Assembly (NCBI RefSeq): GCF_008329905.1
Contig: NZ_CP032155.1
Coordinates: 6,014,001 to 6,078,000 of the forward strand
Length of the DNA: 64,000 bases
DNA from: Mycobacterium sp. ELW1
Lineage (GTDB): Bacteria > Actinomycetota > Actinomycetes > Mycobacteriales > Mycobacteriaceae
Direction of reading: 5' to 3'
Made by a program: the position numbers and the translations under genes. Below the pieces are notes generated by a model. That model had not been told where the DNA came from. It was given only the letters and a program-made list of their open reading frames with translations, and made no database searches. Each line of letters opens with the position of its first letter. Position 1 is the stretch's first letter. Below, in pieces: positions 46,977-56,914 of this stretch.

Positions 46977-48545
46977 TCACAGAGCGTCGTTGATCTCGTT
47001 CTTCAGCACCTCGGCCTGCGTCCCGAAGACGGCCTGCACGCTGTTGCCGACCTCGATCACACCGGCGGCGCCGAGGCTCTTCAACCGGTTCTGGTCGACT
47101 TTGCCGGCATCCACGACCTCCATCCGCAGTCGGGTGATGCAGGCGTCGACGCTGCGCAGGTTCTCTCGCCCGCCGAAGGCCGCGATCAGCTGCTCGGCCT
47201 TGCTGTCGGTGACCGTGGGGGCGGTCTTCACCGCGGTCCCGGCCTCCACGGCGGTGGCCGACTCGGCGCCCTCGCCCAGGTTGGCCCGCTCCTCGGCGTC
47301 GAACTCGGCGTCGGGTTCGCGGCCGGGGGTGCGCATGTTCCACCGGGTGATCGCGAAACGAAATAGCAGGTAGTACACCGCGAAGAAGACCAGGCCCATG
47401 ACGATCAGTAGCGGAATGTTCTTGGCCGCCGGCGCGGTGCCGTAGAGCAGTAGATCGATCAGGCCGGCCGAGAACGAGAAGCCCAGGTGGATGTCGAGCA
47501 GGTAGGCGATCGCCAGCGACAGCCCGGTCAGCACCGCATGCACGATGTAGAGCGGGAACGCCACGAACATGAAGGCGAACTCCAGCGGCTCGGTGACACC
47601 GGTGAGGAACGCGGTCAGCGCGGCGGCGGACAGAATGCCGAACGCGACCTTGCGCTGTTTGGCGTTCGCGACGTGGATCATCGCCAACGCCGCTCCCGGC
47701 AGGCCGAACATCAGGATCGGGTAGAAACCTGACGTCAGCAGCCCGGCGCTGGGGTCGCCCGCGGCGAACCGGCTGAGTTCACCGGTGACCACATGCCCGT
47801 CCCCGCTCGGATAGCTGCCGTAGATGAACCACACGTACGAGTTCAGGATGTGGTGCAGCCCCAGCGGGATCAGCATGCGGTTGGCGAAGCCGTAGACGAA
47901 CGCCCCGAGCGCGCCGGCACCGCCGATGAAGTGGCCCAGTCCGGTCAGCCCCGCGTCGAAGATCGGATAGAAGTAGCTCATCGCGAAGGAGACCACGAGG
48001 CTCGCCAGCGACACGACGATCGGGACGAAGCGCCGGCCACCGAAGAAGCCGAGGTACGGCGGCAACGCGATGGTGTGGTACCGGTCGAACAGCCACGCGG
48101 TGAGCAGCCCGACCACGATTCCGCCGAACACGCTGTAGTTGATCTGCGCCTGTTCACCGGCCTTGTCGAGTTGCCCCGCGAGCACGAACGGCGACATCGT
48201 TTTGAAGACCGCCTGCATCACCAGGTAGCCGACGACCGCTGACAACGCCGTCGAGCCGTCGGCCTTGCGGGCGAATCCGATCGCGACACCGACGGCGAAC
48301 AACAACGCGAGATTGTTGAACAGCGCTCCGCCGGCCGCGCTCATCGCCTGGAAGAAAGGGCCGATCACCGGCGCCTTGATCCGGCCCAGCAGGTCGTCCT
48401 GGCCGAGCCGAAGCAGGATGCCTGCCGCCGGAAGCACGGCGATCGGCAGCATCAAGCTCTTACCGAGCCGTTGCAGCTGCGCGAAGCCTGGTATGCGCAG
48501 CCCCGACTTCTGCTGTGCGCCTGAGTCTTTGGTGGTTTCACTCAT
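46977..48545 (-). CDS. nagE: PTS N-acetylglucosamine transporter EIIBC (NagE type)
   Basis: A 522-residue permease. The EIIC domain covers about residues 18-395, with many helices and the glucose/GlcNAc family segment GFFGGRRFVPI, LIPLGLHHILNSYVWFIYG and GVTEPLEFAFMF. The EIIB domain has the phosphorylated Cys469 in SVDACITRLRMEV. The EIIA domain is encoded separately by the divergent crr gene. Together they import and phosphorylate GlcNAc to GlcNAc-6-phosphate, the substrate of the adjacent NagA. HPr and EI are not in the window. The 111-bp divergent gap is the likely control region. Confidence 0.88.
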   Translation of the reverse strand: MSETTKDSGAQQKSGLRIPGFAQLQRLGKSLMLPIAVLPAAGILLRLGQDDLLGRIKAPVIGPFFQAMSAAGGALFNNLALLFAVGVAIGFARKADGSTALSAVVGYLVMQAVFKTMSPFVLAGQLDKAGEQAQINYSVFGGIVVGLLTAWLFDRYHTIALPPYLGFFGGRRFVPIVVSLASLVVSFAMSYFYPIFDAGLTGLGHFIGGAGALGAFVYGFANRMLIPLGLHHILNSYVWFIYGSYPSGDGHVVTGELSRFAAGDPSAGLLTSGFYPILMFGLPGAALAMIHVANAKQRKVAFGILSAAALTAFLTGVTEPLEFAFMFVAFPLYIVHAVLTGLSLAIAYLLDIHLGFSFSAGLIDLLLYGTAPAAKNIPLLIVMGLVFFAVYYLLFRFAITRWNMRTPGREPDAEFDAEERANLGEGAESATAVEAGTAVKTAPTVTDSKAEQLIAAFGGRENLRSVDACITRLRMEVVDAGKVDQNRLKSLGAAGVIEVGNSVQAVFGTQAEVLKNEINDAL

Positions 48546-48642
48546 GACCGGCCGGCCTCCCGTTGTCGCAGCACAGCCGAAGCTTAGACAAATCGCCGGA
48601 GGTGAGGCGTTGTTTCCGCCGCGGCCAGGTGGGTCAACTCTC

Positions 48643-48658
48643 TATTGTCTTCGACAAT
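48643..48658 (+). promoter_or_regulatory. Putative -10 element and palindrome at the crr start
   Basis: TATTGT (48643-48648) lies at the right distance to place the transcription start at or next to the crr ATG (48657), suggesting a leaderless mRNA. ATTGTC-TTC-GACAAT (48644-48658) is a perfect 6-bp-arm palindrome on the same bases and could be an operator for a GlcNAc-responsive regulator. Confidence 0.4.
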
Positions 48659-49127
48659 GAGCACAACGTCCGTTCACGCGCCGGTCTCCGGGCGTGCCGT
48701 CGCGCTAGCCGACGTACCCGATCCCGTTTTCGCGCAAGGCATGGTGGGATACGGCGCCGCGGTCGATCCGCCCCGCGAGGTGATCGATGCGGTGGCACCG
48801 GTCAGCGGCCGCGTCCTCAAGCTGATGCCGCACGCCTACATCATCATGACGAGCGAGAATGTCGGAGTGCTGGTTCATCTCGGCCTCGACACTGTCGCAT
48901 TGAAGGGGGCGGGATTCAGCGCCCACGTCAACGAGGGCGATACCGTGACCGCCGGCCAGACGATGATCACCTATGACGTGCCATCGGTGGTCGCGGCCGG
49001 GTTGAACCCGATCGTTCCCGTCGTGGTGATGGACGAACGCGAGCCGGGCAATGTCGCGGTGGGCGACGAGGTCGCTACGGGTACTGAAATCGCCGCAGCT
49101 TCAACACTTTTCACTGCCAACAAGTAG
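48657..49127 (+). CDS. crr: PTS glucose-type EIIA component
   Basis: A 156-residue EIIA(Glc)-fold phosphocarrier that passes phosphate from HPr to EIIB. Family features are VHAPVSGRAVALADVPDPVFA, VAPVSGRV, His59 (LMPHAY) and the phosphorylated His74 in GVLVHLGLDTV. The ATG at 48657 matches the normal N-terminus. It leads the operon crr-nagB-nagA (6 bp to nagB) and pairs with the divergent EIIBC gene, so the complete PTS for GlcNAc is split over two divergent transcripts. Confidence 0.9.
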   Translation: MSTTSVHAPVSGRAVALADVPDPVFAQGMVGYGAAVDPPREVIDAVAPVSGRVLKLMPHAYIIMTSENVGVLVHLGLDTVALKGAGFSAHVNEGDTVTAGQTMITYDVPSVVAAGLNPIVPVVVMDEREPGNVAVGDEVATGTEIAAASTLFTANK

Positions 49128-49133
49128 GGCCTG

Positions 49134-49919
49134 ATGGAAGTCGTCATCCTCCCCGACGCCGCACAGATCGGCGCGGTGGCGGCCGATGCCGTCGAGTCTC
49201 TGCTCGGGCGCACGCCGACCGCGGTGCTGGGGCTGGCCACCGGCTCGTCCCCGCTGGCGATCTACGACGAGCTGGCCGCCCGGTGCGACGCGGGGCGCAT
49301 CTCCTTTCGGCAAGCTCGCGGATTCACCCTCGACGAGTACGTCGGGTTGCCGGCTGATCACCCCGAGCGCTACCGCACCGTCATCGACACGGTGTTCGTC
49401 TCACGCGTCGACTTTGCACCGGGCGCGGTCGCCGGGCCCGACGGGCTGGCCGAGGACATTCCGGCGGCATGTGCCGAGTACGAGGCGGCCATCGCCGCGG
49501 TCGGCGGCATCGACCTGCAAATCCTGGGCATCGGCACCGACGGCCACATCGGCTTCAACGAGCCCGGGTCGTCGCTGGCGTCGCGCACCCGGATCAAAAC
49601 ACTGACGCGCCAGACCCGGATCGACAACGCCCGCTTCTTCGGCGACGACGTCGACCAAGTCCCGACGCATTGCCTCACCCAGGGGTTGGGCACGATCATG
49701 GCGGCTCGTCACGTCGTGCTGGTGGCCCTCGGCCGGAGCAAGGCCGAGGCGGTGCATCAGCTGGTGGAGGGGCCGGTGAGCGCGATGTGGCCGGCCACCA
49801 TCCTGCAGCACCACCCGCACGTGACGGTCCTCCTCGACGGTGGCGCGGCGCGACGGCTGCAGTTGGCCGACTACTACCGGGAGACCTACCTGTCCAAGCC
49901 GTCATGGCAGGGCATCTGA
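49134..49919 (+). CDS. nagB: Glucosamine-6-phosphate deaminase
   Basis: A 261-residue aldose-ketose isomerase/deaminase that converts glucosamine-6-phosphate to fructose-6-phosphate and ammonia. Motifs are LGLATGSSPLAIYDEL for phosphate binding, FTLDEYVGLPADHPERYR with the catalytic Asp, and GIGTDGHIGFNEPGSS with the ring-opening His. Length is normal. It lies between crr and nagA with almost no spacing, so the operon makes the whole GlcNAc-6-phosphate route. Confidence 0.95.
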   Translation: MEVVILPDAAQIGAVAADAVESLLGRTPTAVLGLATGSSPLAIYDELAARCDAGRISFRQARGFTLDEYVGLPADHPERYRTVIDTVFVSRVDFAPGAVAGPDGLAEDIPAACAEYEAAIAAVGGIDLQILGIGTDGHIGFNEPGSSLASRTRIKTLTRQTRIDNARFFGDDVDQVPTHCLTQGLGTIMAARHVVLVALGRSKAEAVHQLVEGPVSAMWPATILQHHPHVTVLLDGGAARRLQLADYYRETYLSKPSWQGI

Positions 49920-51050
49920 GTGCTGATCACCGCTGCGACCTTGCTGACCGGCCGAGAGTTGTTGCGGCCGGGCTGGATTGAGGTATCCGGCGGGTCAGTG
50001 CTGGCGCTGGGTGCGGGTCCGCCGCCGCGGACCGCCGACCGCGAGCTGGGCACAGTGGTGCCCGGTTTCGTCGACACCCACGTGCACGGCGGCGGCGGTT
50101 CCGATTTCTCGGTGGCGACGACGGACGACACAACGACCGCTGTGGAGCTTCACCGCCGGTACGGCACCACCACCCTGATCGCGTCGCTGGTGTCGGCCGG
50201 ACCGGCCGAACTGCTGCGTCAGGTCGAGGTGCTGGCCGGTCAGGTGCGCGACGGACTGATCGCCGGTATCCACCTGGAGGGGCCGTGGCTGGCGGCCGAA
50301 CGGTGCGGGGCACACGATCCTGTGGTGCTTCGCGATCCGGACACCGGCGAAGTCGGCCAGCTGTTGCAGGCCGGCGGCGGAGCCATCCGAATGGTCACCC
50401 TCGCACCGGAACGTCCGGGGGCGCTGGCCGCGATCGAGCGCATCGTCAGTGCCGGCGCGGTGGCCGCGATCGGACACACCGAGGCGACCTACGAGCAGAC
50501 CCGCACGGCGATCACCGCGGGCGCGACGGTGGGTACACATCTGTTCAACGCGATGCGCCCGATCCACCACCGCGAGCCTGGCCCGGTGATCGCACTTCTG
50601 GAAGACCCCCGGGTGACGGTGGAGTTGATCGCCGACGGAGTGCACGTCGACGCCGCGCTGTACCGGCATGTGGTCCGTGCGGCCGGTCCCGACCGGTTGT
50701 CGCTCGTCACCGACGCGATGGCGGCGGCCGGGGTGACCGACGGGCGATATCACATCGGCCGGATGGACGTCGAGGTGGCCGACGGCGTGGCCCGGCTGGC
50801 CGGGACGTCGACGATCGCCGGAAGCACCGCCACGATGGACCGGGTGTTCAGATTCGCCGTCGTCCACAGCGGGCTCCCCCACGACGAGGCACTGCTGCTC
50901 GCGGTCCGCCAGTCGTCGCTGAATCCGGCTCTTGCACTGGGACTTCCGTCCCCCGAACTGGTCGCGGGCGCACGCGCCGACCTGGTCGCGCTGGACACTG
51001 AGCTCGCGGTCACCGACGTCCTGCATGGCGGTGCGTGGGTTCCGCGCTGA
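49920..51050 (+). CDS. nagA: N-acetylglucosamine-6-phosphate deacetylase
   Basis: A 376-residue amidohydrolase starting at GTG 49920 directly after the nagB stop. Metal and substrate residues are seen in FVDTHVHGGGG (His54, His56), HLEGPWLA (metal Glu), AAIGHTEA (His), HLFNAMRPIHHREPG and LVTDAMAAAG (catalytic Asp). It removes acetate from GlcNAc-6-phosphate, giving the NagB substrate. Last gene of the operon; no nagK or regulator follows. Confidence 0.95.
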   Translation: MLITAATLLTGRELLRPGWIEVSGGSVLALGAGPPPRTADRELGTVVPGFVDTHVHGGGGSDFSVATTDDTTTAVELHRRYGTTTLIASLVSAGPAELLRQVEVLAGQVRDGLIAGIHLEGPWLAAERCGAHDPVVLRDPDTGEVGQLLQAGGGAIRMVTLAPERPGALAAIERIVSAGAVAAIGHTEATYEQTRTAITAGATVGTHLFNAMRPIHHREPGPVIALLEDPRVTVELIADGVHVDAALYRHVVRAAGPDRLSLVTDAMAAAGVTDGRYHIGRMDVEVADGVARLAGTSTIAGSTATMDRVFRFAVVHSGLPHDEALLLAVRQSSLNPALALGLPSPELVAGARADLVALDTELAVTDVLHGGAWVPR

Positions 51051-51136
51051 GCACGACGAACGTCTGTTCGACTTTTTGTCAGACCCCCGGTGCATCGTGT
51101 CTCCTACGCCGTCGAACTGACGAAAGGGGCCCAGCA

Positions 51137-51604
51137 ATGTGCTGGTTGTGCGACCACCCGGAGAACACCGTCGCCAACTATCTCGACGAAGTCCGCGCCA
51201 AAATCCTGCGGCGAGGCTGGGCAGTGCAGTACGTCGAATCGCCCCGGATGCCGTTCGCCTACACGGTCGGCTTGAGCGACTACGACGTCCCCGAGCTACT
51301 GATGACGAATGTGTCGCCGCAGCGGGCCGCCCGCCTGCTGAGCAAGTCGGCCGAGCTCGTGGTGCGCGGAGCCGAGTTGACCGCCGGCCAGCAGTTCACC
51401 CTCTGCGGAGGTCCGATGCTCGAGGTCGTCGAGGTCGAACATCCCGATGCACATATGGGTTTCGCGACAGCCCTGTACGGCAGGGAGATTCGGGCATTGC
51501 AGCTCGTCTGGTCGGATGGTCGCGGCCGGTGGCCGTGGGCCGCGGACTTCTGTGACCGCGAAAGCCGGCAACCGGTGTTGGGGGTGCGCACCCGAGCCGC
51601 GTGA
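51137..51604 (+). CDS. DUF4262-domain protein
   Basis: A 155-residue soluble protein starting MCWLCDHPENTVANYLDEVR. The N-terminal CWLCDHP could bind a metal ion. The domain contains GWAVQYVESPRMPFAYTVGL and PELLMTNVSPQRAARLL, then VEVEHPDAHMGFATALYG and a C-terminal ALQLVWSDGRGRWPWA. This matches DUF4262 as I know it. No activity is established. It stands alone between nagA and the mycolyltransferase. Confidence 0.75.
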   Translation: MCWLCDHPENTVANYLDEVRAKILRRGWAVQYVESPRMPFAYTVGLSDYDVPELLMTNVSPQRAARLLSKSAELVVRGAELTAGQQFTLCGGPMLEVVEVEHPDAHMGFATALYGREIRALQLVWSDGRGRWPWAADFCDRESRQPVLGVRTRAA

Positions 51605-52684
<1,080 letters not shown>

Positions 52685-52690
52685 CGCGCG

Positions 52691-53044
52691 CTAGTCCCGA
52701 TGCGCCACAACGTTGATCACGTTGCCGTCCGGATCGCGAACGAAGAACCGCCGCACCCCCCACGACTCGGTCGTCAACGGATGCACAATCTGGTAGCCGC
52801 GGGCGCGGGCCTGCTCGTAGGCGGCGTCGACGTCATCGGTGGCCACCGAGATGACGGGCATCTCGGGCGCCGTCGCATCGGCGGTGACCAGTTGCAGATT
52901 CGCGCCCGTGTCGGGCGAGGTGTATCGGGCAACCCAGCCGAGGTTGAACTCCTCGGTGGTCAGCCCGAGGTAGTCGGTGTAGAAGCCTTTGGCCGCCTCG
53001 ATGTCGGAGACCGGCAGGTCGGCAATGATCCGGTTGACTCGCAT
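52691..53044 (-). CDS. VOC-family (glyoxalase/bleomycin resistance) protein
   Basis: A 117-residue single VOC domain built of two beta-alpha-beta-beta-beta modules: MRVNRIIADLPVSDIEAAKG, FYTDYLGLTTEEF, and a second module around ISVATDDVDAAYEQARARGY with FFVRDPDGNVINVVAH. VOC proteins bind metals or small molecules. The first-module metal ligand is not conserved as His (Asn is present), so activity is uncertain. It is convergent with the mycolyltransferase, 6 bp apart. Confidence 0.85.
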   Translation of the reverse strand: MRVNRIIADLPVSDIEAAKGFYTDYLGLTTEEFNLGWVARYTSPDTGANLQLVTADATAPEMPVISVATDDVDAAYEQARARGYQIVHPLTTESWGVRRFFVRDPDGNVINVVAHRD

Positions 53045-53071
53045 AGCTCGATCTAACCGCGACGGCGCCCG

Positions 53072-53764
53072 CTAGTCCCCGAAGCCGATCACCTCGCCCC
53101 GGTTGATCGACACCCAGTCGCGGGCTTCCAGGTATGGGCGGAACGTCGCGGCGATCAGCTGCTCATCGGCGGGTGTCTTGGGGCGTTGGAGTTCGTAGAG
53201 GTGCGGGAATTCCGTCCACGCGACGACGGCGTCCCACAGCCGCACCGCAGCCTCGCCGGTGGGCGGGTCGATCAGCACCGGGCCGAACAAGCACTGGCCG
53301 TCGGGGAAGAACAGTGTCGGCACGCCGTAGCCGTCGGCTGCCACGACGCGGTTGTGGTCGGCCAGCACCTCATCGCCGGTCGTGGGGTCGGCGATGGCCT
53401 GATCCACCAGCGCGGGATCAAAACCGAGCTCAGCCAACAGGTGTCGGGCCACCGCCGGATCGTGCGGTTTGTGTCCGTCGACGTGCAGGGCCTGGCCGGC
53501 GCGCTGATACCAGGCCTCCACGTCCGCCATGGACTGCCGCCGCAACAGGGCTCCGATGCGCATCATCGACCAGCCGTAGGACCAGTCCCGTTCCCACGGG
53601 TGCTTCTTACCCTCTTTGCGGTTGATCTCCTCGAGGCTGAAGAACCGCCAGTTCACCACCAGCCCGGTCTGGTCCCGAACCTCGCGGATCCACAGCGACG
53701 TCTGGTAGGCGTACGGGCACATCACGTCGAAGTGGAAGTCGACGAACTCCGGCCGCCCGCTCAC
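53072..53764 (-). CDS. DsbA-family thioredoxin-fold protein with CPYA site
   Basis: A 230-residue cytosolic DsbA/FrnE-like protein: a thioredoxin fold interrupted by a helical domain. The active site is [11 protein letters not shown], a single Cys (CPYA) instead of CPxC. The cis-Pro segment is GYGVPTLFF. This resembles the mycothiol-dependent reductase/isomerase branch (Rv2466c is CPWC), but the resolving Cys is lost, so a monothiol or glutathione-transferase-like reaction is likelier than disulfide exchange. It overlaps the mycothiol-dependent isomerase-like gene by 4 bp, supporting a shared thiol cofactor. Confidence 0.82.
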   Translation of the reverse strand: MSGRPEFVDFHFDVMCPYAYQTSLWIREVRDQTGLVVNWRFFSLEEINRKEGKKHPWERDWSYGWSMMRIGALLRRQSMADVEAWYQRAGQALHVDGHKPHDPAVARHLLAELGFDPALVDQAIADPTTGDEVLADHNRVVAADGYGVPTLFFPDGQCLFGPVLIDPPTGEAAVRLWDAVVAWTEFPHLYELQRPKTPADEQLIAATFRPYLEARDWVSINRGEVIGFGD

Positions 53765-54543
53765 ATCGTGAACCGCAGATTGCGGGCGGCACGCTCACCA
53801 AGCTCGGCGTCACCGGTCCAGCTCACCGCACCCGAATCGATCTGGGCCTGCGGATCGATGCGCCCGCACGCCAGCATGATGAATGTGGTCGAGTCAGTGG
53901 TCAGCACCGCAGTCGGATCAGTCAGGTGCCCAACCTGCGTGGCCCGACCATCCACCGCGACATTGATCTCCCGCACCAGCGGGCCGGTCAGCCGGAAGGC
54001 GATGCTGCTGCCCTCAGGCACGCCCACCTTCTTGCCGGCGATGTACCCGATCGAGCTCTCGACCTGCCCCAGCGCGATCTCCGCCGCCACCCCGCCGTCG
54101 TCGGTGGAGCGGCCCAGCGGAATCGTGATGTCGCGCACGTGAACCCAGAAATCGAACACCCGGATCTCCAAAAACCGGCCGTAGGTCCCGCGCCCGGTGG
54201 GCATCCACGACGGCCGATCCAGATCGGCGGCCGTCAGCGAACTCAGCTCCCGCCTGCGCTCGGCGAAGACCGCGGTGACCTTCTCAGCGAGCGTGGCCGG
54301 ATCGTCGGTCCCGGCCAGGAACTCCGCCGCCCGCTCGAACGGCGGCGGGGTGGCGTCGTCCTGCGGTACCCAGCCGGCCATCACGGCTTCGATGCTGACG
54401 ACGTGCTGAACGACATCGCGCACCACCCAGTCCGGGCACAGCGACTGTGTCTTCCAGTCGGCGTCACTCAGATCAGCGCACAGACCCTCGATCGCCGAGT
54501 AACAGGCCTCCAGCGCGGAGCGGATCTCATCAAGACTCCTCAT
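53761..54543 (-). CDS. Maleylpyruvate isomerase-type mycothiol-dependent (DinB-fold) protein
   Basis: A 260-residue protein of the TIGR03083/MDMPI N-terminal family: a four-helix DinB fold with [20 protein letters not shown], the metal-His segment [12 protein letters not shown], and [16 protein letters not shown]. These three sites supply the divalent metal ligands. A C-terminal SCP2-like domain (about residues 175-260) follows. Members use mycothiol for isomerisation or detoxification. It is translationally coupled to the DsbA-like gene downstream. Start ATG 54543. Confidence 0.82.
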   Translation of the reverse strand: MRSLDEIRSALEACYSAIEGLCADLSDADWKTQSLCPDWVVRDVVQHVVSIEAVMAGWVPQDDATPPPFERAAEFLAGTDDPATLAEKVTAVFAERRRELSSLTAADLDRPSWMPTGRGTYGRFLEIRVFDFWVHVRDITIPLGRSTDDGGVAAEIALGQVESSIGYIAGKKVGVPEGSSIAFRLTGPLVREINVAVDGRATQVGHLTDPTAVLTTDSTTFIMLACGRIDPQAQIDSGAVSWTGDAELGERAARNLRFTM

Positions 54544-54598
54544 GATCCCGATCCAACTACGCCCGGCGCATACCCGGGCATGATCGACGGGATCTGCT

Positions 54599-55183
54599 TT
54601 AGCCCGCGGCGTTGGGCAGCAGCGGTGGACAGACGCCGGCAGCATCGGTGGCCAGCTCGAAGTGCCACACCTCGTTGGCATAGATGCGGCACAGACCGAA
54701 TCGGGCGCCGTTGGTCATCAACCACTGGTCGGCACCAACACCGCCCACGTCGACGGCCTCACCCACCACATGTTTGGACGCCTCGGGGGTCTGTACGTAC
54801 TCGCGGGCAGCCGCCAGGCTGCCGTACTGGGCGACCGCGCTGTCCAACAACCGCTGCTGGAATTCCGGTGAGCGCCACCCCGATGTGATCGTCATCGTGA
54901 TGCCGTCGGCCGACGCCGCGGAGTCGGCCTGCTGAATGGCGTCGAGCAGTCGCGGATCCAACCGTCCGACAGCTGGGTTCTGCACGTCGAACGGTGTCAG
55001 AATCTGGCCGTCGACCAGCGAGCCGTCACCAGCCGCAACGGCCGGCGGGTCGACACTGACGGTGTTGTCGGCCAGAGCAATTCGGGGTGCGGGGGCCGGT
55101 AGGCCGGCGGCACCGACCAGCAGCGCCGTTGTCGTGGCCGCACCCAGCACAACGGCTGAGACGGAGGTGGCATCTATCCGCAT
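54599..55183 (-). CDS. Exported D-alanyl-D-alanine carboxypeptidase (VanY/M15 family)
   Basis: A 194-residue zinc peptidase for peptidoglycan. The signal peptide (SAVVLGAATTTALLVGAAGL) is followed by a short linker and the M15B domain: ITSGWRSPEFQQRLLD, SKHVVGEAVDVG with the zinc His and Asp, and EVWHFELA with the catalytic Glu and third zinc His. A Cys pair (GLCRIY and GVCPPL) could form a disulfide. It removes or trims D-Ala-containing stem peptides. It is divergent from the lytic transglycosylase gene, 63 bp apart. Confidence 0.87.
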   Translation of the reverse strand: MRIDATSVSAVVLGAATTTALLVGAAGLPAPAPRIALADNTVSVDPPAVAAGDGSLVDGQILTPFDVQNPAVGRLDPRLLDAIQQADSAASADGITMTITSGWRSPEFQQRLLDSAVAQYGSLAAAREYVQTPEASKHVVGEAVDVGGVGADQWLMTNGARFGLCRIYANEVWHFELATDAAGVCPPLLPNAAG

Positions 55184-55246
55184 GATCCACCCATCCTCCC
55201 AGACCGAATCCTGGTGCTGACCGTCGTCGTACGACAGACTTCAGCG

Positions 55247-56182
55247 GTGCGCATCCGATTCGCTCTCCTGCCCGCGACGGTCCTGCTGGCCATTGCCGCC
55301 TGCGCATCGAGCACTGTCCACCCGGTGAGCACGCCGGTCAGCGGGCCGCACGCCTCATCGGTGCCCGCGGCCGCGCTGGATTCGACTACTCCACCGGACG
55401 CGGCACCCGCCGACGCGCAGCCCCGGCTGGCGTCCGATCCTGCTCAACTGGCCGACGACCTGGTCGCCGATGAGCTGGCCATCCGCGATCCGTCGACTCC
55501 GCAGGCCGCGCTCGTCGCGGCGGCGCGCCGTCAGCAGGTCGCTTACCGCAGCATCGGTCGCCACCCCGAATGGGATTCGACTATCCGGCCGCGGATCCCG
55601 CCAGGTTTGGTCGATGCATACGACCGTAACGTCGACGCGCGGCGGCAACTCGCTTCGATGGCCCACCCGCGGGACACTCTGCCGGCGTGGCGGATCCAAC
55701 CGCCGGCGCCTGCCGAGGAATTGCTTGGTTACTACCGCGAGGCCGAGGCTGCCACCGGCGTCGGCTGGAACTATCTGGCGGCGATCAACCTGATCGAAAC
55801 CCGGTTCGGCAGCATCGTGGGACTGAGCTCCGCCGGAGCGGACGGCCCGATGCAGTTCTTGCCGTCGACATTTGCCGCCCACGGCGATGGCGGCGACATT
55901 CGCTCACCCCGCGACAGCATCATGGCCGCCGGACGTTACCTGGCTGCGAACGGTTTCGGCGCGGACCCCGATCACGCCATCTACCGCTACAACCATGCTG
56001 ACGAATACGTCGCTGCGGTAAAGGATTACGCCGCGGTCCTGGCCGACCCCGCGACTTTCGCCGGCTTCTACCAGTGGGATGTCTACTACGTCACCACCGA
56101 AGGTGACGTCGTTCTACCGATCGGATATTCCGCCGATGAGCCCATACCGGTCGCCGAATACCTGGCCACCCACCCGCAGTAG
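55247..56182 (+). CDS. Lytic transglycosylase-like lipoprotein
   Basis: A 311-residue protein starting at GTG 55247. The lipobox IAAC (Cys17) directs membrane anchoring. A Pro/Ala/Thr-rich linker and an Arg/Ala-rich helical region follow. The C-terminal GH23 domain (about residues 160-290) has AINLIETRFGS with the catalytic Glu, SSAGADGPMQFLPSTFA and the closing YRYNHADEYV. Such enzymes cleave peptidoglycan glycan strands. Its divergent neighbour is a peptidoglycan carboxypeptidase, a plausible functional pair. Confidence 0.88.
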   Translation: MRIRFALLPATVLLAIAACASSTVHPVSTPVSGPHASSVPAAALDSTTPPDAAPADAQPRLASDPAQLADDLVADELAIRDPSTPQAALVAAARRQQVAYRSIGRHPEWDSTIRPRIPPGLVDAYDRNVDARRQLASMAHPRDTLPAWRIQPPAPAEELLGYYREAEAATGVGWNYLAAINLIETRFGSIVGLSSAGADGPMQFLPSTFAAHGDGGDIRSPRDSIMAAGRYLAANGFGADPDHAIYRYNHADEYVAAVKDYAAVLADPATFAGFYQWDVYYVTTEGDVVLPIGYSADEPIPVAEYLATHPQ

Positions 56183-56183
56183 C

Positions 56184-56336
56184 TCAGGTCTCGTCGGCGA
56201 CCTGGTGCCTATCGACCTTGCCCGGGCCAGCTGGATCGTCGTTCTGACGATCCAGCTGGTCCTGCAGGATGCGCTGCTCTTCACTCGCTTTCCTGGCATC
56301 CGCCGGCGTGGCCGGTGGCTGCTGGCTGAGCTCCAC
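56184..56336 (-). CDS. Small hydrophilic ORF downstream of csbD-like gene
   Basis: GTG 56336 lies 2 bp after the CsbD-like stop and opens a 50-residue frame (MELSQQPPATPADARKASEE...). It is strongly charged and helical in the middle (RKASEEQRILQDQLDRQN). Its codon usage looks coding and the spacing suggests an operon with CsbD. The ribosome-binding site is weak. Not recognised. Confidence 0.45.
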   Translation of the reverse strand: MELSQQPPATPADARKASEEQRILQDQLDRQNDDPAGPGKVDRHQVADET

Positions 56337-56338
56337 AC

Positions 56339-56512
56339 TCAGCTCTTGAAAGCGTCTTTGATCTTCTCGCCGGCGTCCTTCAGGCTCGACTTGGCCTGAT
56401 CGACCTTGCCTTCGTTTTCGGTGCTCTTGTCGCCGGTGGCCTTGCCTACTCCCTCTTTGGCCTTGCCCGCGGCGTCGTCGACTTTATTGCTGATCTTGTC
56501 TGAGATACCCAT
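56339..56512 (-). CDS. CsbD-family stress-response protein
   Basis: A 57-residue protein beginning MGISDKISNKVDDAAGKAKE and continuing GVGKATGDKSTENEGKVDQA. This is the repeated KxxxxxGxxKexxGxxT pattern of CsbD/YjbJ proteins. They are very hydrophilic, helical, and induced by general stress in many bacteria; the molecular role is unknown. Confidence 0.85.
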   Translation of the reverse strand: MGISDKISNKVDDAAGKAKEGVGKATGDKSTENEGKVDQAKSSLKDAGEKIKDAFKS

Positions 56513-56553
56513 GCGCCCCGGTTACCTCAATAACCCTGAAACGAAACTCAGAC

Positions 56554-56892
56554 TCAGCTGTGTGTACCGCGGACGGTCCACACCACCCGGTAGGAGCCCG
56601 CGGCCGGAACCCAGCCGAATCGACGCGAGTCGACGACACCCGGCGCGTGCGGATTGTCCGAGCACGCCTCGAAGGTCGCGGCCCGGCCACGCCCCCGCAC
56701 TGTCCCGACCCGCTTGATCAGCCACCTGGTCGGCAGAGTGGGATCGGGGAACACCCGCAATTGTCCGGTACGCGGGGTCCCGGCCCGAACCGCCAACAGC
56801 CCGTCACCAGGGCGAAGGGTCGGCAACATCGACTCCTCCACCACCCGAAACCGGCGCAGCGGCCAGGAACCGAGCCCATGGTTCTCCCGCAC
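56554..56892 (-). CDS. sodX: S24/S26-type peptidase, nickel SOD maturation protease
   Basis: A 112-residue serine peptidase related to signal peptidase I. The catalytic Ser lies in VEESMLPTLRPGDGLL and the general-base Lys in WLIKRVG. GTG 56892 (VRENHGLGSW) is the likely start; an ATG at 56916 would overlap the divergent sodN start. In other actinobacteria and cyanobacteria the gene next to sodN encodes the protease that removes the NiSOD leader so that His1 and Cys2 can bind nickel. There is no membrane helix, fitting a cytosolic role. Confidence 0.78.
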   Translation of the reverse strand: MRENHGLGSWPLRRFRVVEESMLPTLRPGDGLLAVRAGTPRTGQLRVFPDPTLPTRWLIKRVGTVRGRGRAATFEACSDNPHAPGVVDSRRFGWVPAAGSYRVVWTVRGTHS

Positions 56893-56914
56893 AGTGAAAG
56901 GGTAAGTTAGGGCC

